Part shown: positions 30,481-40,968 of the stretch, in pieces | Numbering within the stretch: the stretch's first letter is position 1 | How the letters are laid out: each line of letters opens with the position of its first letter | DNA from: Paramacrobiotus metropolitanus | Lineage: Eukaryota > Tardigrada > Eutardigrada > Parachela > Macrobiotidae | NCBI RefSeq assembly: GCF_019649055.1 | Contig: NW_026570361.1 | Location: forward strand, 1-64,000 | DNA: 64,000 nt | Reading direction: 5' to 3' | Notes under the pieces: generated by a model | Told to the model about the DNA's origin: nothing | The model's database searches: none | The model's input: the letters and a program-made list of their open reading frames with translations, nothing else | Translations under genes and position numbers: made by a program

Positions 30481-31138
30481 CATTCGCAGCCCGCCAGCCA
30501 CCAGGAAACGTCGTCCTTGAGGGATGCGTAGGTTTGCAGTCTATTTCGGAGTAAACATGCACGTCAATGTACTTTCCCTGGGGCTGTGACAGGTGTTCTT
30601 CGCCACTTAAATGCATAGGACGGTAAGTCAGTACTCATTTTTTCCTTAAAAGCATTTGTCTTATTCTGACGCTCAAAAGCTTTAATATGGCAGTCAAGAT
30701 TTCGAACGGTTTTGCCCTTTGCGCAACACTTTAATCGCTAAAACGTTAAACCTCAAGATTAATTTTGGGTAAATAAATGTGCTTTTTCGAGGTCACACTA
30801 TTTGAAAGGTTACGCCGATGAAATCCTGAAACAATATGCACATATTTCAGTAATTGTGCTGTTCTCTGTAGCAAGGCACGGCAAGCTGAAAAACGCAAAA
30901 CCATGCAATACACCACATACATTTTCAGGTGATAACTGATAACAACGAAAATCCGTGCGAAAAAGCGAACAAACAATCCGAATAACAGCAGATGCAAATT
31001 GTGAATTTTGTGGAACCGATAAAAACCTAAATTATTTATTCATGAGCGACATATATAAGCAGCAGTGTTCACAAGCGCAAAAAGATGCCTGCCAGTGGAA
31101 CAATCAGGTACACGATTACAGCAATTAGGTACACAAAA
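30481..31138. other. No supported gene
   Basis: AT-rich sequence between converging family pseudogenes. Small frames show no motif or splice context. Confidence 0.3.
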
Positions 31139-31919
31139 TCAGTCCTTAAAGCATCCGTCCAATGCCGCGTATGTTATCTTGCTGAGAGCGGAAAAGTTTA
31201 ACTGACGGAGATCCATACTGTCCCATCGCTGTGGATTGTCATCGAAACCCACAGTGTTATACCAATTTGTAAACAAGCACTTTCTTCGGGCAGAAGAACA
31301 TTGATCAGCCGTGATGCGTACTCACATTGAAAGAAAGATGAGAATACGCGCCCAATCGTCGGGATAAGCGAAAGTCTGCACCCAGCGCGCATGGATCGCT
31401 GCGACCCTGTCCCGCACACGCTGAGTGACAGCCGGGCAGTTGTCGTTAGCGGCGGATAGAAAGCGTCGACGGTACTCAGCAGGCGTTTCCGTGGCACGGA
31501 AGCGCAGGAATGGAATGACGACATATGCTTGAACTACACAGTCTTGAACGCAGACATCCATGTGCATATCGATGCTGAATTATTTAACATCAAAACACAC
31601 TGGGACAATCTGGAACCACATTCTGATATGCGTAAGGTAAATGCCCTGGCCCGGTCCAGGAATCTGACGGTCCGAAGCCGCATAGAATGCACGGTACGGT
31701 GGTTGGCGTCCATACCACCATAATGTCGTACGTTTAAAGTTTAACCATGTTTTGCGTTTGTTGAAACTTTTGAGTCTTACAGCACACCACCTGATGACTT
31801 TTTGCAGGAATTCTGAGCTTCTTCTTTACACTTGCATGCTTCTGCATTTATGTGTAGAAGTATAGTACATACACCCCTTACTACTGTAGTTACGTATTAT
31901 AATGCCTGCCCATCCGTGT

Positions 31920-31993
31920 GCCGCTCATTCCGCAGCCAGAACAGCGCTCGTATGATGCCGCTCATTCCGCAGCCAGAACAGCGCTCGTATGAT
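31920..31993 (+). repeat. Perfect 37-bp tandem duplication
   Basis: The unit 31,920-31,956 (GCCGCTCATTCCGCAGCC...) is repeated exactly at 31,957-31,993. No gene is involved. Flanking 31,570-32,570 has no supported feature. Confidence 0.9.
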
Positions 31994-33013
31994 TTTATTT
32001 TAGCGGTTTCGTAGAACGTTTTGCCATCGCTCGAGGCTCGTTTCCTTAACCAGTAAAAAGCGTTTGGTCAATAAAACTAATATTATCCGAAATAAGAAAT
32101 ACCCGAACCTTTTATGCAGTAATTTAGAGTCATCCAAACTTGCCATTGTGGAGTGAGGCTTAAAACAGTACGGTTCACGAAAGCGTTACTGTGAAAAGAA
32201 AAACACGCAGAAATAGTCGGAAATCGATCAACAGCGCCCACAAACTGTGTTAAACTGAGTGGAAAGCCTGTCATCAGAGCCACAAAAAGAGTCATCATCA
32301 ACGGCTTACGTGTACGAAAAACGGGTCATGGAACTAACAGTAAGAAAAAGCTCGATTGATAAACGTCATAGTTTTATGAATTCAATAACGCTTGTGTGAC
32401 GGCATGTACTTAGTATATGACTTCAAGTGCTTAGCAACGTTAACCTTTAGGAATATTTACATTCCTGACATACAGTCTACAGATTAGTCAATTCTCTGGT
32501 TGGCTCGCGGAATAAATAAAAAACATACGTATTTGGTAATACGTGACATTTCTGGCGTGAAGGAGTGTTTTCTAACTCATACGCGCAGCCATGCCAAATA
32601 GTAAGTACTACCTCTGCACCTGCTTCTACACCGTCCAAAGATGATAGCGGATCTGGCCTTCTCCGTTTCGAGCCAGCGACCATGACCTAGCGCAGCTGGC
32701 AGTTTCGTTATCGCAGTTACATCGAATTGCGAAAGGTCACGGACACCGACGAACAAAAGGCCATTCTGCTTGACGCTCATGGGGTTGAAGCGATGGAAAT
32801 GTGACATTCGATATGTTTGCCCCGCGATCCTGATGATTATACAAATGCACAGATCGTAGACAAACTCGAACAGGCATATGTCAGGAAGACTAATGCAAGC
32901 CTCGAATGGGCGAATTACTTTCGACTGCAGCAGGACGCAGGAGAAACTCTCCTTGATTTCTCCAACAAACTCCGCCGCAAAGCAGTTTCCCTGCTGATCT
33001 CCTCGAAAAGAAC

Positions 33014-33985
33014 ATGTCATCGACATTTCTAAACGTGGTCACCAATGACGCAACTCGACAGCATCTTATGACCAAGGACTTTACGACTTCGGAGAAAGCG
33101 CTCGAATTGGCTCAACAATACGAGCTCGAGAAGAACACGAAGCGCGGTCAGCCCGCCGCTGAAGTAGCCAGGAACGAAGGCGCGCCGAGAAGAGGCGGAG
33201 GCATCCGTGCGCGGGGAAACCGACAAGGGGCTGGGCGCGGCAGAGGCAACGCGCCAGTGCGAAGCGTACCCGGAGGTGACACACTTTTCGCCGGATGCGG
33301 AGCTAACCACGTGCGGACAGAGTGTTGGGCGAAAGACGCTGTATGCCGGAATTGCGGGAAGAAAGGGCATATTGCCAAAGTATGCCGCAGCAGCAAGCAG
33401 CCGCCACAGCAAGGCCGTGACGGACGCCGTACTATGATGGTTGAAGAAGAGTTCGACGTCATGTCGGTTGACGCTTCGATTGGGCAGTCCATATACGTGT
33501 CAGTGCAGTTGAACGGCACTCCAGTGTCGACGGTGCTCGATACTGGATCAGGCGTCACCATAATCACGGTGGAGACATGGAGACAGATTGGATCAACAAA
33601 ATTGGCCCCATACACGCATCCACTGCGTAGCTTTACCGGCCATACCTTACGTGTTATGAGAACAGCTACGGTAAAAGTCACACACGCACAGACCCGGAAA
33701 TCGCTGCCGATAGTGGTCCTCGCGCAAGGTGGCAACGTTCTGGGACGCGATTGGATACAGGCACTGGATCTGAGCCGGCTGAGCCTCAAGGATCTGCAGG
33801 CGTCATCCATCCGGCTGGTCGCCGGTGACCTCAAGCTGGACGAAGTCCTGAACCGCCACCAAGCCGTTTTTCGCGATGAATTGGGCCATTGCAAGCAGTA
33901 CAAAGCGCATTTGTACTTGAGGCCAAACGCGAAGCCGGTGTCCTGTAGAGCCAGAACTGTTCCTTCGCGTTCCGCGATGCGGTAG
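33014..33985 (+). pseudogene. Gag nucleocapsid and protease of gypsy-2
   Basis: A 323-residue frame. It continues capsid text (ATRQHLMTKDFTTSEKALEL), then has an Arg/Gly-rich stretch and two zinc knuckles (a degenerate CGANHVRTEC and a canonical CRNCGKKGHIAKVC). A retropepsin follows with VLDTGSGVTIITVE and, about 80 residues later, VLGRDWIQ. The first part of Gag lies upstream in another frame (from about 32,817), and the frame ends at 33,985 before RT. Gag and Pro are fused in one frame here, unlike in the giant element. Confidence 0.8.
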
Positions 33986-34005
33986 AGAAAGACCTGTACA
34001 GACTG

Positions 34006-35384
34006 GTGGAACGCGGTATCCTGACACCAGTCGATCATGCCGAGTGGGCAGCTCCGATTGTCGGTACTCAGAACCGGGGTGGCGATATCCGGACATGTGC
34101 GGATCTCAGCACCGGCCTTAATGATTCTCTGGATGTCCAGAAGTACCCGCTCCCGACACCAGACGAGTTGTTTGCGCAGCTCAATGTTGGCTGCAAATTC
34201 AGTACGCTCGACCTGCCGAAGCATACGCACAAATCGAGCTGGACGAGGAGAGCAAACAGCTGGTTGTGATCAACACGCACAAAGGCTTGTTTCGCTACAA
34301 CCGTCTCCCCTTCGGCGTGGCCAGTGGTCCAAGCATCTTTCAACAGATCATGGAGCGGATCCTGCAGGGCTGCGAAGGTGTCGCCGTCTACCTGGACGAC
34401 ATTATTGTCACTGGTGCGACTGAGGAAGAACACCTCCGCAACCTCGAGAAAGTCCTGCAGCGGCTCGAAGAACACGGACTGACGCTCAAGCAGACAAAGT
34501 GCCGGTTCATGCAAGAATCGGTTGAGTATTTTGGCTTTGTGGTGGACAGTCGCGGCCGGCGCATATCGCGCGACCGCGCCAAAGCGCTGCTGGAGATGGA
34601 CGAATCAAGGAACATCAGCGAGCTACGCGCCTTCCTTGGCATGGTCAATCACTACGAGAAGTTCCTTCCCGACGTATCTTCAAAGTGTAACGTCTACCAT
34701 AACCTGCTGAAAACCGGAGTGACTTGGGATTGGTCAAAGCAATGCGCGCGGCAGTTCCGAGCACTGAAAAAGGACATCGTCAGAGCGGCGTTCCTGGTGC
34801 ACTTCAACCCGGAAATGCCACTGGTGCTGGCTGCCGACGCCTCACAGTATGGCCTGGGTGCTGTTCTCTGCCACCGGTTCCCCGATGGGACGGAGCGACC
34901 GATCGCCCACGCATCCAAAAGCCTCAGTGCGGCCGAGAAGGATTATGGCCAAATTGAAAAAAAAGCGTTGGCGCTGGTTTTTGGCTGTAAGAAATTCCAC
35001 CAGTACATCGCTGGGAGGGAGTTTACGCTGCTGACAGACCACCAGCCGCTTCTCAGCGTCTTCGGCAGCCGGAAGGGCGTTCCCGTCGTGACCGCCCACC
35101 GTATACAGCGATGGGCGTTGCTGCTCATGGGGTACAGTGTCTCCATCGAGTATCGCAGGACTGAGGATTTCGGCCAAGCAGACGGGTTGAGCCGCCTGCC
35201 ACTGCAATCTACGCAGCTGGAAGGCATATCCGGTCTCGGCATGGACAGCGTCGTGAGTGCCGTGCATTGCGATAACGCCAACCACCTGCCGCTGTCAGTC
35301 GCAGCGATCGCGGAGGAGACGCTGGTCGACCTGGAGCTCCGAGAAGTAAGCCGTTACATCCTAAACGGCTGGCCTAGCACCTGA
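34006..35384 (+). pseudogene. RT and RNase H of gypsy-2, frame-shifted, truncated
   Basis: The start of RT (AEWAAPIVGTQNRGGDIRTC to FSTLDL) is read in one frame. The remainder, from 34,266, is in another, with RYNRLPFGVASGPSIFQ, catalytic YLDDIIVTG (about 34,390-34,416), and RNase H (LAADASQYGLGAVL, LLTDHQPLLSVFG, DGLSRLPL). The two are separated by a small deletion near 34,210. The frame ends shortly after RNase H with no integrase. Confidence 0.85.
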
Positions 35385-37269
35385 AGACCACCGTTTAACC
35401 GAGAATCCTGCAGTTGCTCGTCAATCAGCGGTACCGTTCGAGTATGCCGAGTTAGCGTGCGATTCAGAATCGTTAAGAATTTCAAGCCGCGAAATTGCTT
35501 TTCCACCTCAAAATTTTCATCATACTTCTTCCTAGGACACATTTCGCGCTTGTCGAAAATGATATTCCGCTTGTTTACCGGTTCCAACAGCAGAAGCCTC
35601 CATAATGCGCATACTCTTATGAACAATCCCGGATAGAGCAACGCTCGCTGTCAGAATCTTTGAAGTACAGGATTTCAAACGAAATTTGTAGTTTAACCAG
35701 AGAAAATATCTGCACCATACACTCCTGCAGCGCGAGCTGGTCTAAAAGTAATCTTTGTTAACGTACCGGCGTGTTCTTAGCTGGGCATCAAAATCCAGAT
35801 AAAGCAGAATACAAGCAACGGTAGGGTGGGCGAGGTCGCTGATAGACGGTTCATCCATACCTGCAGACCATTAGCTGTATTCACGAAATGGAGACAAAGT
35901 TTTTAACTACGGAATACATTATTTATACGGCAATGGATCTACCCGTACAACAAATGCCCTTTCTGCTTTCTCACTGGCTGCAGATGCTGTAGCTCTTTAG
36001 GATCAAACACTAACCTTGCTCGCCAAAGATTCTTGGAGGAATCTGGACGATATTAGACTGTTCCGTCAGCTGTTCGCTGCGATAGTTTTCGCAGGCTTCC
36101 TTTAAGGAATTTTCGTTCCAGAACATACTTCTCTCGTCGGCGTTTAAGTTTAATCGTTTAACGTCCGTTTAACGGCGTGTTCGTCGCGCCCCGGAATGTG
36201 CCGCATCGAGTCCTTGTGCATTTCGGTGCACACCACAGTGATCGTATCGACATCGGCTCGTATAAACACCCGGCAGCCGACATAGAAACAATAAAACTCC
36301 TTCCACGGTGGCCGGTGTATGGTGTCACAGCGGAAAACGAATGAGTCGCTCGTCTCTTCCCGTATATGCTGACAATCACGACTGCACAGTGTAGTCGGAT
36401 CTAAACCTGATTGGCATGTTTGAGACAGAAAAATGGGCAGGAAATCCATATCACGAAGAAGATGCGCTTGGGGAAATTGATGACATGCTTTTTGTACAAA
36501 ATCCAGGTGGATCTCTCGAAGAAGCTGTCGCTTGTCTGCGGTTCGTGAGCATGCTGGGTACTATGCACGAGATGGCTCACCGCAGTTTCCGCACTTTGCT
36601 CCGAAGCGCTGCTGTCAACTGCGCGCACAATGTACATAGAATTCAATCGGTCGACTACGGTTGCCATGCGGAACACCATGGGACCACCTTCTTCGTTGCG
36701 CAGCGCCACCATCTGCGATCCACCGACAATAATCTGACTTGTAAATCGATGCGGGTACAGGTAACGGGTGGGAATCCATTGAGCGCTTATTAAGGTGGCA
36801 TCAAAATCAACGAGGAAATTATCCTCCTTAATGTCTTGCACATATCCCAGCCACCATTGACCATTGTTGCAGTACACCAAGAACGTATTACCGTAGTTGA
36901 CTTCGCGTGCCCCGGAATACAGCTTTCGCAGGTATCGAGACGTTGCGTTCATGGTTACACGGAGATGCAGAACAGCTTCTAATTGCCAATACATACCAGC
37001 ATCGAGGAAACAGAAATTAATATTTAGTTAAGGATGATCGATTATGGAAACTCTACATCATCATATTAGGTTTATCCTACAAAATAATTATACAATTAAA
37101 AGTATTTGCGCCAAGTATTACAAACGTCGAAGGGCCAGTTACTGCGACACCTGGAGTATGCACGATGCTTGTCAAAACACGATAACATAATTCTCAAAAT
37201 TAATAAAAAGATATTCCAGTAGCCTGTTGAAGTACTGCGTAATGCGACTACTAATAAGAGCTTTTGGTT

Positions 37270-37803
37270 TTTTTTTTCATGGTGAGGTTAGTTTATTTGG
37301 CGTTCTAAATTTACAATTCACAAAAGAAACATCACATCCGAATATTAACAAACAGCAGAAACATGCGGCCGGATTATAGAGAACATTTGATCTAAATTAG
37401 CCGAGGTGGAGCCGTTCCCAGGATGGAAGCCGCGTTTCCGCGTTGAATTTCAATGCTGAACCTCTGGCGGAGAAACTCCGTTGCACGTTTCTCGCCTGTT
37501 TCTTGCCATATCATCTTGCCCACTTTGCTAATCAGCCGGGAGGCCTCCGGTCCGAGTGGCCCCACTGTCTCTACGCCGACCGCTCGGAACAGGTAATCGT
37601 GGGTAATGTTTTGGTACTTATCGGTTTTTTTCCGTTCGGCTTGAGCCGCTGCTGCGACGGCTTGCGTGGATGTTCCAGCGATATGGGAAAGAACCATCGT
37701 ACACACGCATGTCACATTACACGTTAACATTTTGCCTCGCTCCCACGGTACTAAGGTGACACCGTCAGGGCGTAGGCCGTTGGTTCGCGATAATCCCAAA
37801 GGC
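37270..37803 (-). mobile_element. 5'-truncated R2-type LINE copy
   Basis: The 135-residue frame at 37,392-37,799 matches the C-terminal endonuclease region of the intact LINE: LRPDGVTLVPW, VGVETVGPLGPEA, and TEFLRQRFSIEIQRGNAAS against TAFLRQRFSLAVIRGNAAA. The second catalytic Asp region is altered (CNVTC where the intact copy has WDATC). A run of ten T's on the plus strand at about 37,270-37,279 is a poly-A tail on the element strand. It is a dead-on-arrival insertion. Confidence 0.8.
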
Positions 37804-37924
37804 TTTTGGTTATCTCCTTATATACCGGGTGGCTGAAAAAATGGCGGTCTCATGTTTTAGTTTGTTTCTCGTCAGCCTGTGGTTCGACCGTAAATTGATA
37901 AGACTCGTTCAATAGGAAATTTTT

Positions 37925-39335
37925 TTGGCTATCAGAATCAACAAAACGTTTTTGGAAAACGTAAGCCGTGCTGTGCCTAAGAAGGAGACGGGATCTGTGC
38001 GTCCTATAACAGATTGTAGCCGTCCATTTGACAATTCCCTGAACTCCTTTATAGAGGCAGATGCATTTAGCTTCGAATCTATTGACGATGCCTTGCGATT
38101 GGGAACACCTAACTGCTATTTCGCCGTTGTAGACATAAAAGCTGCTTATCGCTCTGTACCTGTGCATCCGATGCACTGGCAATTACAGGGATTTCGATGG
38201 GCTTTTGAGGGAGAATCAGACGCATTTTATGTTGACCGTTGTCTTTGCTTTGGTTTAGCTAACGCGCCAGCGATCTTTCAAAAAATTTCGTTGGCTCTAG
38301 CTAACATGATGCGTAAGCGCGGCTTTGTTGTTGTCTGTTATTTGGATGACTTTCTTTTAATTGGGAAAGATTATGATAGTTGTAACGAAGCATTATTGTG
38401 TTTTTTAAATTTACTAACAAATTTGGGTTTCTCGGCAAAATGGGAGAAAATCGCCGGCACAAGCCGGCGGATGACCTTTCTTGGGTTAGTAATTGACTCT
38501 GAATTGCAACGCCTAGAGCTCCCGGCAGATAAACTTAAGAAGTTGTTAGATTTAATTAAATGTTACCAATCCGCGACGTCTATTTCAAAAAAAACAGTTG
38601 CAAGAATTGGTAGGCCATATGTCGTTCGCTTCAAAAGCTGTGTATGGCGCCCGTACGTTCACACGAATTTTTATAGATCAACTCTCAACGCTGGACAAAC
38701 CGTGGCACAAAGTAAAGGTCAACAGTCTTTTACGTCACGAACTGTCATGGTGGGAGAAGTTTGCAGGCGAATTTAATGGTCTGTGTCCGTGCCCGCTAGG
38801 TACACCCCGCAAAGAGGTGGTAATCTGCACCGACGCGTCCTTCACTGGGTTTGGTGCAGTTGTCGGTGACACGTGGCTTGCCGGCACTTGGCTGCCGGAT
38901 ACTGTTGCACCACCCGGCTTTGAGCAGAACTGGGTGTCAGCGCCTTTGCTGCACGGTTCACTGCAGGGAAATATTAATTTTCTTGAGTTAATTGCGGCAT
39001 GCCTGTCGCTCATTCTTTGTGCATCCCGTTTTGAAGGATGCAAAGTGCTGGTTCTGTCGGACAACACCCAAACTGTTTCCTTCCTCAATAGAGGAACGAC
39101 AAAAAACGTTGAAGCGCTTAAATGGCTAAAGCGCGTGTTTGCCGCTAGCGTTGCTCATGACTACCGGGTCGTGTCGGCACACTCAGCCGCCATTAAGAAT
39201 GTTATGGCAGACGCCCTGAGCAGGTTGACCGAGTCACCGCAGCACAGGGCACGGTTTTTTGAATATTTTCAATTTACCTTCCCCGGGCTTAATTTGTCGT
39301 TGTGTGCTTGTTGCAGTAACCAACTTACATCGTAA
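37925..39335 (+). pseudogene. RT and RNase H of Ngaro-like element 1
   Basis: The RT begins within the palm (PKKETGSVRPITDCSRP) and carries VVDIKAAYRSVPVHP and CYLDDFLLIGK. A frame change occurs at the A8 run at 38,587-38,594. The second frame (38,598-39,335) has GHMSFASKAVYGARTFTRIF, the thumb and connection typical of DIRS-group RT, then RNase H with CTDASFTGFGAV, NFLELIAACLS, LSDNTQTVSFLN and DALSRL. All four RNase H acidic residues are present. The 5' truncation and one indel make it inactive. Confidence 0.88.
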
Positions 39336-40269
39336 GCTGTCGGCACTTCGCCTGAAATCGATGGCAGCCGGCACAGCCAGAACTCGCTCCTCTCAGTGGA
39401 GATCCTTTGTTTCCTTCTGTGCGCAGTATAAACTGCGAGCGCTACCAGCCACAGAAGAAACTATTGCCTTGTATATTGCTCACTTATCGAAAAGGTTAGA
39501 ATTTCTTACTGTTAAAAATTATGTTTTCAGTTGGGTAACGTTTCACACATTTAATAATTTTGACCCACCTGACCTTAACCATTTCGTCATCAGGCAAGCA
39601 TTGGCCGGACTGCAGCGCAGTCGTACTGAGCTGCCAAATAAGCGCCTACCGCTATTGCCGAGCGATTTGCTAAAAATTCACAAAAATATGTGCGCTATAG
39701 AAAAGAAGTTCCGGCGTTGTTTTTGGGCCGCAACAGCGGTTGGGTTTTTCTCGTTGTTGCGCAGTTCAAACCTGTTTGAGAGCAAGTGTAATTCGCACCT
39801 GCTTTATCGTGACGTGCGGCTTACGCACAAAGGTGCTTTGTTGTCAGTTAAAGTTTTAAAAACCGATTGTTTTCAACAGAAAACAATCGAAATTCCAGTT
39901 CCCAGACTTGGACGGGAAAATTGTTTGTGTCCGAAGGCGGCGCTGAAGAAGCTGATGCAGCATAACCGCTGCAGTGCTTCGAGCGCATTGTTTTCTTATT
40001 TTGATAATGGTACATTGACACCAATGTATTCCAGTCTATACAACCGCCTACTATCCACGTGCGCCCTCCACGCCGGCCTTGATGCATCCCGCATTTCCGC
40101 CCACTCGCTACGCAGCGGTGCAGCAACATTTTCAGCACAACTGGGGATTTCCGCATCCGCGCTGAAAGCCCAAGGCCATTGGAAAAGCGACTGCTGCCAG
40201 CAGTACATTCAACGCGATTTCCTTGAACGTTCGGATTTTTGCCACGCCATTCGCAACGCGCTGCTCTGA
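39259..40269 (+). CDS. Tyrosine recombinase of Ngaro-like element 1, 336 aa
   Basis: An intact frame overlapping the end of RNase H by 77 nt. The catalytic tetrad is visible: Arg in SLLRSSNL, HSLR in ISAHSLRSGAATF, His in AQGHWKSD, and the nucleophilic Tyr in CQQYIQRD. These enzymes insert circular double-stranded cDNA by site-specific-type recombination, replacing DDE integrase. The overlap is conserved in element 2 (92 nt). Confidence 0.9.
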   Translation: MNIFNLPSPGLICRCVLVAVTNLHRKLSALRLKSMAAGTARTRSSQWRSFVSFCAQYKLRALPATEETIALYIAHLSKRLEFLTVKNYVFSWVTFHTFNNFDPPDLNHFVIRQALAGLQRSRTELPNKRLPLLPSDLLKIHKNMCAIEKKFRRCFWAATAVGFFSLLRSSNLFESKCNSHLLYRDVRLTHKGALLSVKVLKTDCFQQKTIEIPVPRLGRENCLCPKAALKKLMQHNRCSASSALFSYFDNGTLTPMYSSLYNRLLSTCALHAGLDASRISAHSLRSGAATFSAQLGISASALKAQGHWKSDCCQQYIQRDFLERSDFCHAIRNALL

Positions 40270-40335
40270 CTCATCGGCCATCTTCTGTTCATCTCGCACT
40301 CACATGTTCCTCTCCGTGTCTGTTCTGGGGGTTTG

Positions 40336-40423
40336 GAGGTTGTTTCGCTACGCGGTTGTGAATTTGCAATAAAGAATATGCCCCTTTTAGTAGTTGTTCT
40401 GTATGTAACCGGAAACAATAATG
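40336..40423 (+). repeat. Split direct repeat B1 of Ngaro-like element 1
   Basis: 88 bp nearly identical to 40,681-40,768. Begins GAGGTTGT and ends GGAAACAATAATG. Confidence 0.9.
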
Positions 40424-40680
40424 GGCAAGATTATGCCCATAATCTGAGTATTTTTGTTGGAGGTGGAGTATGTCTGTATTGTTGTGCGGTCTCCTGTCGG
40501 TTGTATGCTTGTACCGTAACCAATTAGCGAGCACCGTGCACCATCGCCCTTGTGGCCGGTTGGCAGCCAGTAGTATAAAAAAGGGCGCGCTCGGCGCACG
40601 AAGCCACATTCGGCACTGAAGTAGAATTCGCTGTTGCAATTATTTTGTTTTTCTTTTTTGTTGTTGTTTTCTTTTGTCAT
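40424..40680 (+). repeat. A2 segment of Ngaro-like element 1
   Basis: Lies between the two B repeats. It contains TATAAAA at 40,574-40,580, matching the role of the 5' promoter repeat (A1) that has been lost from this truncated copy. Confidence 0.7.
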
Positions 40681-40768
40681 GAGGTTGTATCGCTACGCGG
40701 TTGTGCATTTGCAATAAAGAATATGTCCCTTTTAGTAGTTGTTCTGTATGTAACCGGAAACAATAATG
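40681..40768 (+). repeat. Split direct repeat B2, 3' end of Ngaro-like element 1
   Basis: Second copy of the 88-bp B repeat. Family copy 4 sequence begins immediately after it. Confidence 0.9.
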
Positions 40769-40968
40769 CGATATCACCCTGCTACTGCAAGCTGTCCGCG
40801 GATGACAGTGAACTGAATCACGGGAACACGGTGTTGGTGCAGGGCGAAAGCGGCGAATACGAACGATCAATACGAACGCGATATCACCCTGCTACTGCAA
40901 GCTGTCCGCGGATGACAGTGAACTGAATCACGGGAACACGGTGTTGGTGCAGGGCGAAAGCGGCGAAT
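40768..40968 (+). repeat. 91-bp duplication at the retroelement/gene junction
   Basis: Positions 40,768-40,858 (GCGATATCACCCTGCTACTG...) are repeated exactly at 40,878-40,968, with a 19-bp spacer. The duplicated text is exon 1 of family copy 4 (NTVLVQGESGE). The first copy abuts the 3' end of the Ngaro-like element. Confidence 0.9.

Larger units (their letters stand above)
32580..35390 (+). mobile_element. Second Ty3/gypsy fragment, lacks integrase and LTRs
   Basis: Decayed capsid text begins near 32,690 (a capsid-like segment to 33,020), followed by zinc knuckles, protease, RT and RNase H on the plus strand. It stops before integrase at about 35,390, where family copy 3 resumes on the minus strand. 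No LTR is seen at either end. The capsid and RT types differ from the giant element at 1-15 kb, so this is a separate lineage. Confidence 0.8.
31139..36952 (-). pseudogene. Tudor-like/F-box family copy 3, split by a gypsy fragment
   Basis: Exon 1 (36,015-36,952) starts MNATSRYLRKLY and keeps the WWLGYVQDI motif. It has a frame change near 36,440 and about 40 extra bases (36,141-36,180) made of GTTTAA-like repeats. The 94-nt F-box exon is at 35,767-35,860 (LAHPTVACILLYLDFD, donor CG/GTACGT). Exon 3 begins near 35,620 (VCALWRLLLLEP) but family text ends at about 35,405, where gypsy sequence starts. The matching exon 3 end (PFLRFRATETPAEYRRRF, to about 31,335) and exon 4 (from 31,139) lie on the other side. 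The middle of exon 3 is absent. That these halves are one disrupted gene is an inference from order, strand and complementarity. Confidence 0.65.
37925..40768 (+). mobile_element. Ngaro/DIRS-like tyrosine-recombinase retrotransposon 1, 5'-truncated
   Basis: RT, RNase H and tyrosine-recombinase ORFs are followed by split direct repeats: an 88-bp unit at 40,336-40,423 recurs at 40,681-40,768 with only a few mismatches, separated by 257 bp that contain a TATAAAA box. This B1-A2-B2 layout at the 3' end is diagnostic of Ngaro/PAT-type elements, which integrate by recombinase and lack integrase. The Gag ORF and the first part of RT are missing. Confidence 0.85.
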
